From Pyxicephalus adspersus (taxonomy: Eukaryota > Chordata > Amphibia > Anura > Pyxicephalidae): DNA of 64,000 bases. Position numbers and translations under genes: made by a program. The stretch spans positions 154,237,076-154,301,075 of the forward strand of contig NC_092860.1 in NCBI RefSeq assembly GCF_032062135.1. Direction: 5' to 3'. Below the pieces are notes generated by a model. It did no database searches. It was not told the origin of the DNA and saw only the letters and a program-made list of their open reading frames with translations. Positions 46,027 to 58,125 of the stretch are shown here, in pieces. Position 1 is the stretch's first letter. Each line of letters opens with the position of its first letter.

Positions 46027-46926
46027 TTACATAGTTACATAGTAGGTTAGATTGAAAAAAGACATAAGTCCATCAAGTTCAACCACTAGGGAAATAAACA
46101 TATCCCAGATGTAAAACCCTATAAGACATAGTTCGTCCAGAGGAAGGCAAAAAAAACCCCTTCTACAAATTGCTTCAACAGGGGGAAAAAAAAAATTCTT
46201 GATTCCATGAGGCAATAGGATGTTCCCTGGATCAACAATCATTATTTTTACTTTAAAGCCCTAATAGCCAGTTATATTCTGTGCTTCTAGAAAAACATCC
46301 AGCTTTTTCTTAAAGCAATCTATAGTAGCTGCTGAAACTACTTCCTGAGGGAACTGATTCCACATTTTCAAAGACCTTACAGTGACGAATCCCTTCCTTT
46401 ACTGGAGCATAAATTTCTTTTCCTCTAGACGCAAAGAGTGCCCTCTTGTTCTTTGTAATGATCTCACAGTGAATAATGGGGAAGAAAGTTCTTCATTTGG
46501 ACCATTTATATATTTATACAGGGTGATCATATCCCCCTTTAAACGTCTCTTCTCAAGGGAGAATAGATTCAGTTCAGCTAATCTCTCCTCATAGCGGAGC
46601 TCCTCCATTCCTTTTATCAGCTTAGTTGCCCTTCTCTGCACTTTCTCCAATTCCACAATGTACTTTTTGTGAATTGGGGCCCAAAACCGGACTGCATATT
46701 CCAGATGTGGTCTGACAAATGCTTTGTACATGGGCAGGATTATGTCTCCATCTCTGCAGTCTATTCCTCTTTTAATACAAGAAAGTACTTTGCTAGCTTT
46801 AGATATTGCAGCTTGGCATTGCATGCTATTAAGTCTATGATCTACCAGAACCCCCAGATCCTTTTCCATTTCTGACCTCCCCAATTGTATTCCTCCTTGA
46901 CAGTATGAACCATACATGTTGTTAGT
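46027..46926 (-). mobile_element. CR1-like LINE, 3' end
   Basis: The minus strand encodes the end of a CR1-type reverse transcriptase: KDLGVLVDHRLN, ISKASKVLSCIKRGI, ILPMYKAFVRPHLEYAVRFW, KVQRRATKLIKGMEELRYEE and NLFSLEKRRLKGDMITLYKY. The 3' UTR ends with a direct repeat of ACTATGTA. 172 residues are open. The copy is 5' truncated exactly where the hAT-like terminus at 46927 begins. No host function. Confidence 0.85.
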
Positions 46927-47394
46927 TAGTGTTGGTCGAATAGCTCACTATTTGATTCGACCGCTATTCGGTTGAATAATGCATAATTATTTGGGTGATC
47001 GAACATCGAATTCCAACTCTGTTAAAGTCAATTGGGGAAAAATTTGTGTTGTTATTCGGGTCGGTGGAGAGTTTCTACAGCCTATAAATACATTTAAAAA
47101 GACATGTCAAGACTCTCTAAGCTCTGCACAGCACTGTACAAGTAAAAAAAAATAAGGAAGTCTTTTTTCTGTTGCTGGCAAATAGTTTTGGTCAAATAGC
47201 TCACGCCATTTTATGGGTAGGCCAAGGGAATATGCCGGATTTTACACAGTCTCCGAGTAGAGCCAGAGAGGGGCATGAGAGGTTCCTTTGGTCCAAACAA
47301 TAGCCACTAGGTTTCACCGATCCGTTAGGTCTCTGAGGGCGGTCTTTCAGTCCAAAAATTAGCCAGCTACACAGCTCTGTTATACGATACAAGT

Positions 47395-47888
47395 GACAGG
47401 TGGCAGCAGCAGCAGCAGTATGAGGAGACCGTGAGCACTGAGATGGAGCAGGGACCGCAATAGTAACTGGCATGCAGAGTTGGGAACTGGGCAGGCGGCA
47501 TCAGTTACAGCATGAGGAGGAGGGGGTGGGCCCTGAGAATGAGCAAGGACAGCATTAGAGGTTGAGGCCATCACCCACATGGACAGTGTCGAAGCTGTAG
47601 CTATTGGAGACATGAATGGATAAACGAGATTCCAATCTCTCGTGGAGACAGATTGGAATTTCGTTCATTCGTGTTTGCAATAGCTACAGCTTCGACACTG
47701 TCCATATAGGTGATGGCATTAACTTCTAATGCCCTCCTTGCTCCGTCTCTGGGACCACTGCCCCCTCCTCATGCTCTTACTGCTGCCGCCTGCCCAGTAC
47801 CCAACTCTAGATACCAGTTACCAATGCTGTCCACGCTCCGTCTCAGAGCCCACTGCCTCCTCTTCCTGTTGTTCCTGCTGCACGCCCC
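47395..47888. repeat. Large inverted repeat, arms about 245 bp, almost no spacer
   Basis: The left arm (47395-47638) and right arm (47643-47888) are reverse complements at roughly 80 percent by eye. They meet at GAGATTCCAATCTCT / AGACAGATTGGAATTTC. Paired landmarks are GACAGTGTCGAAGCTGTAGC and its complement, and GGGCAGGCGGCATCAGTTAC against its partner. The arms are units of the same minisatellite that runs in one direction from 48900 to 51060. Confidence 0.8.
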
Positions 47889-47929
47889 AGGCCTAATCAA
47901 TATGAGCCATCAGGATGCAGGTATAATTC

Positions 47930-48720
47930 CAATGAGGCAGCTGAATCGAGTAGGTGGCATCTTTAACCCTGGAGCGCAACTTGTAGGGTAAATGGAAGTG
48001 CAAGTCAATCACATCCAATTGGTGCAAATATGCCAGTGTGGTGCTGTAGAAATTCCCTTCTTTGATGTCTCAGCGCACATTAGGAATTGGGTACTCTAGC
48101 ACTTCACCAGCTTTGAATCAACATGGACGCGTTGCACATTTGGGGCTCAGCACCTCGGTGAGCTAAATAAACAGGTGGTCCATGTTGGTTTTGTACATTT
48201 GCAGTGACTGATTGCTCATCATGATACCTGCTATCATCCTATATACACGAGGTGATGATGACAACGTCGGGCTAAGGTCTATGTTGGAAATTGGCCAGCA
48301 CAATCTCTATGTACTCCGAAGAAACACGGGTCAGGAGATAGAACCGTACAAGTTGGTGGTCAGTTCTGAAATGACGCACTTGGCGGTAAATTATGGCATT
48401 GTGCATTTCAGCCAGAGATCTCCCAACGTGTCGTTTGCAAATGACATGTCACCCTTTCCTTTCAGCTGCTTCTCAGCCTGAAAGTAATCATTCTGCAGTA
48501 ATTTCACAAGATCCTTGTTGACGGATCTTTGCATGGATTCTCCCAGGACAGCCACATACTTTTTTGTGTAGAAGCCTCCGGACGTCTGCTGAGCTCAATA
48601 ACTTCATGTCTCAATGTGGTCATCCAGGACCTCTCGGTTCCCATTAAATATACCGGTGTTTCACATCTCATCCCCCCAACATATACAGAGGGACTGCTGT
48701 CCCACATCCCAGTTCCAGGG
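47930..48720 (-). pseudogene. Unidentified coding-like patch, broken frames
   Basis: The minus strand shows protein-like text in shifting frames: FYTKKYVAVLGESMQRSVNK then LVKLLQNDYFQAEKQLKG (about 48575-48440); AEMHNAIIYRQVRHFRTD then QLVRFYLLTRVSSEYIEIVL (about 48410-48280); and FYSTTLAYLHQLDVIDLHFH (about 48050-47990). Composition is unlike the flanking minisatellite. I do not recognise the family. It could be a processed host pseudogene or a transposon ORF captured in the hAT block. Multiple stops make it inactive. Confidence 0.35.
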
Positions 48721-48899
48721 TAACATACACAGAAATTCAGATAAAGTGGGGTACTAATGGATGAAGCAGAAGATGTGGCCTTCTACATTCAATAACGAAT
48801 TTCAGATTACACACTTTGGGGTGTCATTAAAGATGCACTATACCCAGCTCTAGATGCCAGTTACTAATGCCTTCCACACTCTGTCTCAGGGCCTGCTAT

Positions 48900-49935
48900 C
48901 GAGTGAAAGCACATGAAAGCAAATGGGGGTTTGCGGAATCAGTGGGGAAAGAAAATCCTATTGAGCTTGAGTCTAGCCTGGCATCTAGAGCTGGGTATTG
49001 GACAGTGGGCAGGCAGCAGCAGTAAAAGTAAGAAGAGTAGGCGGTGGGCCCTGAGTAGTGTGGATGGCATTGTTAACTGGCATCTAGAGCTGGGTACTGG
49101 GAGGAGGAGGCGGTGGGCTCTGGGACGGAGCAAGGAGTGCATTACAACAGAAGGCCATCACCTATGTGGACAGTGTGGAAGCAGTAGCTATTTGAAACAT
49201 GAATGTATGAGCAGGATTCCAATCTGTCCCTACCTACTATGTAGCGAAACCACATGAAAGGGATTGGGCTTGAAGGAATCAGCAGAGAAAAAAGACCCTG
49301 TTGAGCTGGAGTCTAGTCTGGCATCTAGAGGTGGGTACTGGGAGGAGGAGGTGGTGGGTCCTGAGACGCAGCAAGGAGTGCATTACAATTGAAGGCCCTC
49401 ACCTATGTGGGCAGTGTGGAAGCAGTAGCTATTGAAGACATGAATGGATGAGCAAGATTACAAACTGTCCCTACCTATTATATAGCGAAAGCACATGAAA
49501 GGGATTGGGCTTGGAGGAATCAGCAGGGAAAGAAGACCCTGTTGAGCTGGTGTCTAGTCTGGCATCGAGAGCTGGGTACTATGGAGGAGGAGGCGGTGGG
49601 GCCTGAGACGGAGCAAGAAGGGCATTATAACAGAAGGCCATCACCTATGTGGACTGTGTAGAAGCAGTAGCTCTTGGAGACATGAATGGATGAGCGAGAT
49701 TCCAATCTGTCCCTATCTACTATGTAGTGAAACCACATGAAAGGGATTGAGCTTGGAGGAATCAGTGGGGAAAGAAGACCCTGTTGAGCTTGAGTCTAGT
49801 CTGGCATCTAGTGGTGGGTACTGGGAGGAGGAGGCGGTGGGCCCTGGGACACAGCAAGGAGGGGCATTACAATTGAAGGCCCTCACCTATGTGGACACTG
49901 TGGAAGCAATAGCTACTGGAGACATTGCTTTGTAG
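48900..49935. repeat. Tandem repeat, unit about 242 bp
   Basis: Starts of CACATGAAAGGGATTGGGCT recur near 49250, 49492 and 49734, 242 bp apart, with a diverged first copy near 48909. Each unit includes CCTGTTGAGCTGGAGTCTAG, GCATCTAGAGCTGGGTACTG, GGAGGAGGCGGTGGG and AAGGCCATCACCTATGTGGA. Short open frames inside are repeat artefacts. Confidence 0.85.
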
Positions 49936-49984
49936 GGCACTAACTTTTCCTATCTGCTAGCTGTAACGTTCTAAAATGCAGCAT

Positions 49985-51060
49985 GAACAGCCTTGTTAAC
50001 TGGCATCTATAGCTGGTTACTGGGCAGGCGGCAGCATCAGTAAGAGCAGAAGAAGGAGGAGCTGGGCCCTGAGACGGAGTGTGGACGGCATTAGTAACTG
50101 GCATTTAAAGTTGGGTACTGGGCAGCAGCAGTAACGGCATGAGGAGGAGGCATTTAGCACTGAGACAGAGTGTGGACGACATTAGTAATTGGCATCTAGA
50201 GTTGGGTACAAGGCAGGCAGCAGCAGTAACAGCATGACGAGGAGGCAGTTAGCACTGAGACGGAGTGTGGACGACATTAGTAATTGCCTTGGCATCTAGA
50301 GTTGGGTACTAGGCCGGCAGCATCATTTACAGCAGGAGAAGGAGGTGGTGGGCTCTGAGACGGAGTATGGACGGCAATATTGTCTGGCATCTAAAGTCTG
50401 GTATTGGGCAGGCGGCAGCATCATTTACAGCACGAGGAAGAGGCGGTGGGCTGAGACGGAGTATGGACGGCATTATTGTCTGGCATTTAAAGTCAGGTAC
50501 TGGGCAGGTGGCAGCATCATTAACAGCAGGAGGAGAAGGCGGTGGGCTCTGAGACAGAGTATGGATGGCATTATTGTCTGCCATTTAAAGTCAGCTACTG
50601 GGCAGGCGGCAGCATGATTTACAGCAGGAGGAAGAGGCGGTGGGCTGAGACGGAGTATGGACAACATTATTGTCTGGCAAATAAAGTCAGGTACTGGGCA
50701 GGTGGCAGCATTATTTACAGCAGGAGGAGAAAGCAGTGGGCTCTGAGACGGAGTATGGACGGCATTATTGTCTGTCAATTATAGTCAGGTACTGGGCAGG
50801 CGGCAGCATCATTTACAGCAAGAGGAGGAGGCGGTGGGCTGAGACGGAGTATGGACGGCATTAGTTTCTGGCATCTAAAGTCAGGTACTGGGCAGGCGGC
50901 AGCATCATTTACAAGCAGGAGGAGGAGGCGGTGGGCTCTGAGACAGATCGTGGACTGCATTAGTATCTTGCATCTAGAGTTGGGTACTGGGAAGGCGGTA
51001 GCAGTAACAGGCAGTAGGAGGTGGTGGGTCCTGGTACGGAGCGTGAACCACGTTGGAGGT
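49985..51060. repeat. Minisatellite, unit 96-99 bp
   Basis: About ten units with GAGACGGAGTATGGACGGCA, TTATTGTCTGGCAT, AAAGTCAGGTACTGGGCAGG, CGGCAGCATCATTTACAGCA and GGAGGAGGCGGTGGGCT. The best-kept copies are 50340-50960. Unit lengths are multiples of three, giving mirrored open frames on both strands. The unit is a shortened form of the 242-bp repeat next to it. Confidence 0.85.
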
Positions 51061-51249
51061 TGAGACCATAACCTCTATGGACAGTGTAGAAGCTGTAGCT
51101 AATTGAGACATTATTGGATTAACAAAAATCACACATTCCATACCTACTATCTAGTGAAACCACATAAAAGCTAACGGACTTGGTGGAATACGCGGTGAAA
51201 TACATTCCTTTTTTTTATCATTTGTGGATATCTAGCAAGTGCTATCACA

Positions 51250-51610
51250 GTTAAATATATGTTATTATTATTATTATTATTATTAATAAACAGGATTTAT
51301 ATAGCGCCAACATATTACGCAGCGCTGTACATTAAATAGGGATTGCAAATGACAGACTAATACAGACAGTGATACAGGAGGAGATGACCCTGCCCCGAAG
51401 AGCTTACAATCTAGTAGGTGGGGGAATTTCACACACAATAGGATGGGCGATCTGTAGTGGTGGGAAGTAGTGAGGGTTTAGCAGACAGAAGAAGATGGGT
51501 AGGCAAGTTTGAAAAAATGGGTTTTGAGCGCTCTTTTAAATGAGCAGAAAGTAGGAGCAAGCCGAATAGGACGAGGAAGACCATTCCGGAGAGTTGGAGC
51601 AGCTCTAGAG
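51250..51610 (-). mobile_element. L2-like LINE 3' end, inverted
   Basis: It begins (plus strand) with an ATT repeat, then AAACAGGATTTATATAGCGC, CAACATATTACGCAGCGCTG and CAAATGACAGAC. It ends with the reverse complement of the LKTHFF/LWNSL coding tail (GTTTTGAGCGCTCTTTTAAA). Same family as 7443-7995, opposite orientation. It interrupts the hAT block between the minisatellite and the AT satellite. Confidence 0.75.
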
Positions 51611-51614
51611 AAGT

Positions 51615-52862
51615 TTCACATAAATACATACATTTTTATGGGTATTAGGATACATATCCAAGTGCTATCAGAATTAAATGTCTGTATTGTTTGTATAATA
51701 ATACATCGATTTTTATGGCTTTAAGGATATATAGCAAAGTGGGATCAGAACTAAGGATCTGTATTTTCTGTGGAGAAATATAGACTTTTTTATGGTCTTT
51801 TTGATCAATAGAAAGTGCTATCAGAATTGACTATCTAGATTTTTGAAAGAGAAATATAGAATTTTTTATGGCTTTGGAGATATATAACAAAGTGGGATCA
51901 GAATGAAATATCTCTATTTTTTGGAGAGAAATAATTAATTTTTTGGGGGGTTTTAGGAAAGATACGAAGTGCTATCATATTAAAATATCTATTTTTTTTA
52001 CAGAAATACAGACATTTTTAGGTTTTTTAGTGATAGATTGCAAGAGGTATCCTAAATTATACCTCTTGTAAAATATCACAAAAAATAGAAAAAATTCTAT
52101 ATTTATCGATAAAAAATGCAGATATTTCATTATGATAGCACTAGTATCTATCCAAAAACCCATAAATTTTTTTTTTCTTTATTTCTGTAAAAATATACAG
52201 ATATTGAATTCTAATTCCACTTGCTATCTATCTAAATAGCCATAAAAAATGTATTTTGTCTCTAAAAAATAATGATATTTAATTATGAATCACAAATTAA
52301 ATATATGTATGTTTGGGAGAGAAATACATACATCTTTATGTCTTTGATAGATAGATTGTATTCTGAATTAAATATCTGTATTTTTTTATAGAAGAATAGA
52401 AATTTTGCTGTTTATTTTGATAGATATCACGTGGTATCACAATTAAATATCTGTATTTAAAAAAAAAAAAAAAATAAAGCAATTTTTCAGTTTATTTTGA
52501 TAGATAGCAAGTGGTATCAGAATTAATTCTTTGTATTTTTTTTACAGAAATACTGAAATTTTTAAGTTTATTTTGATAGATAGCAAGTGGTATCAGGATT
52601 AATTATCTGTGTTTTTTTACAAAAATAAAAAAATTCAGTTTATTTTGATAGATAACAAGTGGTATCAGAAAAATACAGAAAGTTTTCTGTATTTCTGTAA
52701 AAAAAATACAGAGAATTAATTCTGATTCCACTTGCTACTTATCAAAATAAACAGAAACATTTCTGTATTTCTGTAAAAAAAAATACAGGGAATAAATTCT
52801 GATACCACTTGCTATATATGAAAATAAACAGAAAAATTTCTAAATTTCTGTAAAAAAAATAC
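51615..52862. repeat. AT-rich satellite folding into a palindrome, left part
   Basis: Units of about 70-80 bp with GATAGATAGCAAGTGGTATC, AGAATTAATTATCTGTATTT and ACAGAAATACAG run forward to about 52665. From about 52680 the same unit runs in reverse complement (CTGATACCACTTGCTATC). The centre is a perfect 24-bp palindrome, AAATACAGAAA-GT-TTTCTGTATTT, near 52671-52694. The reverse half continues past the L1 at 57577. Confidence 0.8.
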
Positions 52863-52876
52863 AGATAATTAATTCT

Positions 52877-55800
52877 TCAAGAATTTTTATTTATTAAAGG
52901 ACATGAACAAATACAAAATTGTAGTGACAAATAAAAAGCATTTCCTTTAAAAGAGAAAAATTGTACATATCCATTTTCAACTTAAAAGAGAAAAAAAAAG
53001 AGAAAAGAACTCCAACAAGGTAGTTGTATGGAGCAAAATAGTTAGAAAAAAGAGAAAGAATAGAATAGAAAAGATAGAAAAAAAAGAGAGAGTTGAGAAT
53101 AAAAAGAGTACAAAATACAATAACATAAACATACTGAAACACAAACAGAAACATTTACCAGCCCTTATTAAGCCTTAAACCTAAATAGGATACATATCCG
53201 ATATCTACAGAAAAGAGAATGTCTTAAATATAACAATACCTCTTGTCATATTCTTCCATAATTTCAAAAATAATTGTAAGATTTAAAGAAAATTGTTTAC
53301 AACACATTTCTTATGGGAAAACCATGGTTCCCAATTTTTTAGAAATTGTTTAAACTTGTTTTGAGATAAAGCGAAAATTCGTTCGTATGAGCAATGATCT
53401 AATGTCTTTAACAACCTCGACAACCATAGGTACTTTTCCACCTACGTAAGATAGACAACTTGGCACTCAATGTAAGATCGCCAATTCAGCACTAGGTTGA
53501 ATATAGATACCTGAGATCTCCGAAATGAGAATGAAAATTTGGTTCCAAAAGGATCGGACTAAAATACAACCCCATAAAATATGGTGTAGTGAACCAAAAC
53601 TACCACATTCTCTCCAGCAAAAATTCGTGCCAGAGGCTGAAAAATGTGCCATCCTGGCCAGAGTCAGATACCAGTGGTTCACCACTTTCTGGTACATATC
53701 CCAGTGGTCCGCACATTTAGTGGTTTGATATGTTACATTCAATGCAGCTAACCAAGAACCATCTGGGATAGTAGTATTGAGTACTAATTCCCACTTTTGC
53801 ATTGCTGGAGATTTACGAAATCCTAGGTTGGAACTGAGTAACAAAATAAAAGTAATAAAATCTGGAGATACCTCTGGATCCCGAAGCTAAATTGGTGGAA
53901 TAAAAAAAAATAGAATTATCTATAGGGAGTCAATCTTGATAAGTCTAAGGTCAACAGACAATGTCGAATTCTCATGTAAGTGAAAAACTCTGTAGATGGC
54001 AGGTTGTAGATCTTTTGCAAAGACTGAAAAGTTTTAAATTTTTTGAAAAAATATAAATCTTTAAGTTTAGTAACTCCAGAATTTTACCAAGAAGTAAGAC
54101 TTAAATGCGGTATAAATACCTTCAGAATTCGCAAATCTGGGGTAATTAGCATAGTCGTTTGCATACTTGGGTCACAAATTGAATATTTACCCCAAATTTG
54201 AAGAGTAGCTTGAATAGTAGGATAATCATTAAGAGACACTCGAAACCCCATTTTTATAGCTAATAACAACCACTGAAAACAGGAACAATTGAGAAAGGAC
54301 AATTCCATCTCTACCAATATTTTGCCAATATCATTAGTCCACCAATGATTAATTTGGGCCATAGGAGAGGCAGCATAATAATATTGAATACTAGGTAATC
54401 CCATTCCTCCAAACCTCCTTTCTTTGACCATAGTCGAATAATTACAACGCGTTTTTTTGTTGAGCCAGACATATACAGAAAGATATTTTTGCGCTTGATT
54501 AAAAAATCTAGCAGGCACTGGAATACAGACTGTCCGAAATATATACAAAAACTTTGGCAAAAGGAACATCTTAAATGCTGTGATAGAGATTTCTTGTTTT
54601 CGAAGACCTAGCAGCTCCGCTGGCATAGATAGCAGAAGCTTCTTATAGTTACATTCATACAGGAATATAGTATGAGCTGGCAGAATTATACCCAAAAATG
54701 GAATAGATGTAATTTCCCACATAAAAGGGAATTTAATACGCAATTGGTCCACATAACTTTAGGTATATTTAATGGAAGAATATGTGACATGGACATATTA
54801 AGTTTGTAATAGGAAGCTTTACTATATTGTTCAATAACATCCAAGACCACACTCAAAGATATCAAAGGTTGAGTCAATATTAGCATAATATCATCTGCGA
54901 ATAAACTGATTTTATGCTCCCTACCCGCTACTAACATACCCCGTATCTTCGCATCCATGCGTATCATTTCTGCTAAAGGTTCAACTAGTAACGTGAAAAT
55001 AATAGGTGATAGCGGACAAGCTTGTCGTGTGCCATTTGTAATGTCAAAACTAGAGGAGAGAGCACCAGATGTAAACACCCTAGCACTGGGAGTAGTGTAC
55101 AAAGATAAAATAGCCGCTTTGACCCAACCTGATAAACCAAATTTATCCAACACTCCAAGACAAGTAGCCCCAATGCACTCTATCAAATGCTTTTTCAGCA
55201 TCTGAAGAGAACAGCAGAGAAGAACATTTATGGAGTTCCGCAAAGCGCAAAATATTAATCAATCTTCTAGTACCATCGGGAGCTTGTCTGTTCTTAACAA
55301 AACTTACCTGAACAGGATGAATTATATCCAGAATAATCGAAGCTAACCTATTTGCCAAAATTTTTGCATAAATCTTAACATCAGAATTGAGAAGCGAAAT
55401 TGGCCTATACTGGTTGGGAGCTGTATGATCTTTCCCTTCTTTGGGAATAGTGACAATCACCGCCTGAAGCATCTCCTTAGGAAACATTCCACATTCAGCT
55501 GCCTTATGAAATACTCAAAGTAAATATGGTAAGAGTTGCGCCTTAAAGACTTTATAATATTCATTAGGAAAGCCATCATTTCCCAGAGTTTTGAATTCTG
55601 GTAAAGAACTAATAGTTTTATTTATTTCAGCTATTGTAAAGGACGCAGAAAGATATTGCAATTGTGCTGCAGTAACCGAAGTTTGAGAGATGGAATCTAA
55701 AAACTGAGATATAGATACATCAGTTGGTTGAAACGTAGCATTATCGTCCTTTAGGTTATAAAGACTTTTATAGTAGTTACGAAAGGCTTCTGCTATACCC

Positions 55801-57576
55801 TGAGGACTATAAGAATATTTATTGGTGACAGGATCTAAAATAGAAAAAATATTAGATTTAGTTCTTCTAAATTTAATTTTCTTGGCCAAATATGCCCCCG
55901 GTTTATTACCTAAAGAGTATTGAGTAGCTTTCAATTTCCTAATAAATGTATCATACTTAAAATGCAAAAGAGATTTAAGTTGTGTTCTATTTTTAGATAG
56001 CGCAGCCGTAAATTGTGGAGAAGGGGACTGTTTATTAAGGGTCTCCAGATCTGTAATAGATTGTAGCAAATGATTAATTTGTCTCATTCTATTCTTTTTT
56101 TCATGGGCATTAGCCTTAATAAACAGACCCCTCATATAAGCCTTATGTGCATTCCACACCGTAAAGATGTTAACATCAGCAGTGTAATTTACAGAAAAGT
56201 ATAGATCTTGAGCCTTCACAAGATCATCCCCATATGTCGGATGATTTAAAATAAAAGTGTTTAATCGCCAAAGTCTGTCTGGTCTAAAAGGTTGATCTCC
56301 CCATACAGCTGTCACTGGCGCATGATCTGACCACGTTATAGATCCAATAAAAGATTAGGAAATATTCAGAAGAGATCTTAAATCCATCAGAAAAAAGTCA
56401 GTGCGAGAGTATGATTGATGAACATGCGAATGATAAGTATAATCACGCTCCTCTCCATGTTGACATCTCCAAATATCAAACAACTCATATTCTATTAGGA
56501 GATTAGGCAAATCTTGAGATCTTCTTCTGTTCTGAGTGTTGGAGTCCAAAATAGAATAAGTAGTCGCGTTGAAATCACCTCCTACAAGTAATATTCCTTG
56601 TTTAACTTTGTTTACCAATATAAAGAGCTTCCTCAGGAAAGAGAGTTGATTATAATTAGGAGCGTATATATTCCCCCAAGTAAAAATTTCTGTTTTGATT
56701 TTACAAATCAAAATAAGAAATCTGCCATCTTCTCCAGCAATATGGCGAAGATATTGATAGGAAATGGAATCTCTAATCGCTGTCATCACTCCACATTTCT
56801 TTTTAGGAATATTTGCCATATAAATATGTGAAAAGTACTTCAGTTTCCAGTTGGGTGAATGAAGACTATGTAGATGGGTTTCTTGAAGAAAAACAATATC
56901 CGCTTTCAAGGTTTGCAATTCCTTGGATAATAGACTTCTTTTAAATGGGCTGTTGAGACCACGGACATTCAAAGAAACAAAGCGTGTCATCTCACTACTT
57001 TTGGGTTCTGAGATATCATAGCTAAGTAGACCGTTCCGACCGAGAATTTGAAATTGAAGACTTCAGGATATGTTCCAACAAAAAAAAAGAAACTGGCTGG
57101 ATGGTATAACAAAAATACAAAAAAGAAAAAAGGAAAAAAAGAAAAAATTTAGGAAAAAAGAAACGTCCCGAACCCGCGGGCTCCGGGGTATGTTGTGCCT
57201 CGTCCTGCGACAAAGGAGATGGTGGATTCAGTGATACAGTATGACGGGAGGAGTCATCCACACTGCCCATCGATCTTGCTTTACAGTCATACATCAGAGA
57301 AGTGTCACCTATTGATTGTACAAGTGGCCGGAGGAGGAGTCCCGCCACCATCTTGCTGTTGACAAGATTGTTGCAGCCTAAAGTAATAAGAAAGTTTCTG
57401 AGCCTCTGTCTTCCCCTTCTTTCGTCTCATCATGCTGGCCAGAGTTAGTGTAGAACCAAAGCACGGATAAAACACTCGGAGTCACAGTCGCTACGGAAAC
57501 AATCGCTATCGCCCAGACTCACACAGAGCTCTCTCAAAACACGGCCATCTTGAGAGCCGGCCAGACATGCCCCCCC
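52877..57576 (-). mobile_element. L1/Tx1-like LINE (copy B), 4.7 kb with 14-bp target duplication
   Basis: Flanked by identical AGATAATTAATTCT at 52863-52876 and 57577-57590. The minus strand starts with GGGGGGGCATGTCTGGCCGG, then a short ORF1 start (MMRRKKGKTEAQKLSYYF, about 57437). A deletion follows, then ORF2 from 56990. The 3' end lacks a poly-A tail and reads AATAAATAAAAATTCTTGA. It is inserted in the palindromic satellite. Several stops and frameshifts make it inactive, although the domains are all recognisable. Confidence 0.85.
53467..56990 (-). pseudogene. L1 copy B ORF2: endonuclease, RT, Cys-rich tail; frameshifted
   Basis: The APE endonuclease spans 56990-56290: VSLNVRGLNSPFKR, VFLQETHLH (catalytic Glu), LLVGGDFNATTYS (Asp), YSRTDFFL and TWSDHAPVT (His). 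RT spans about 55500-54800: QYRPISLLNSDVKIYAKILA, SFVKNRQAPDGTRRL, DAEKAFDRVHW, NGTRQACPLSPIIF and SLFADDIMLIL (catalytic DD). The C-terminal region contains FGGMGLPSIQYYYAAS and a CWREC...HHILWGC cysteine motif (about 53620). Breaks lie near 56354, 55515, 55190 and 54750. The ORF would supply nicking and target-primed reverse transcription. Confidence 0.85.
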
Positions 57577-57590
57577 AGATAATTAATTCT

Positions 57591-57900
57591 GATAAGACTT
57601 GCTACCTATGAAAATAAACAGAAAAATTTCTGTATTTCTGTAAAAAATACTACAGAGAATTAATTTTGATAACACTTGCTACTTATCAAACTAAACAGAA
57701 AAAATTCTGTATTTCTGTAAAAAAAAATACAGAGAATTAATTCTGATCCTACTTGCTATCTATCACAAAAGCCAGAAAAAATTCTGTATTTCTGTAAAAA
57801 AAATACAGATATTTATTTTTGATAGCACTTGCTATCTATCCAAAAGGACAGAAAAATTTATGTATTTATCTACTAAAAATACAAATATTTAATTATGAAT
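57591..57900. repeat. AT-rich palindromic satellite, right part
   Basis: Continuation of the reverse-oriented satellite after the L1: TTCTGTATTTCTGTAAAAAA, TACAGAGAATTAATTCTGAT, CCTACTTGCTATCTATC. About four units of 70-78 bp. It was contiguous with 52862 before the L1 inserted. Confidence 0.8.
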
Positions 57901-58125
57901 CACAGCTCCATTACAAGTGATATAGTCCTCAAAGTAGATGAAGGCAGAGGGCCCTGAGGGGGGTGCTCTGTAAAAAAATATTTGCCAGTAACACAGCTCC
58001 ATTGCAAGTTATAAACCTCAGAGAAAGAGTAGAGGTAGAGGGCCACTAGGGTGAGGAGTAGAAGGAGATGCCGAAAGGCTGTGAACGTGCTCTTCCCATC
58101 AAGATGTCCGTGCAGCAGTTGACGA

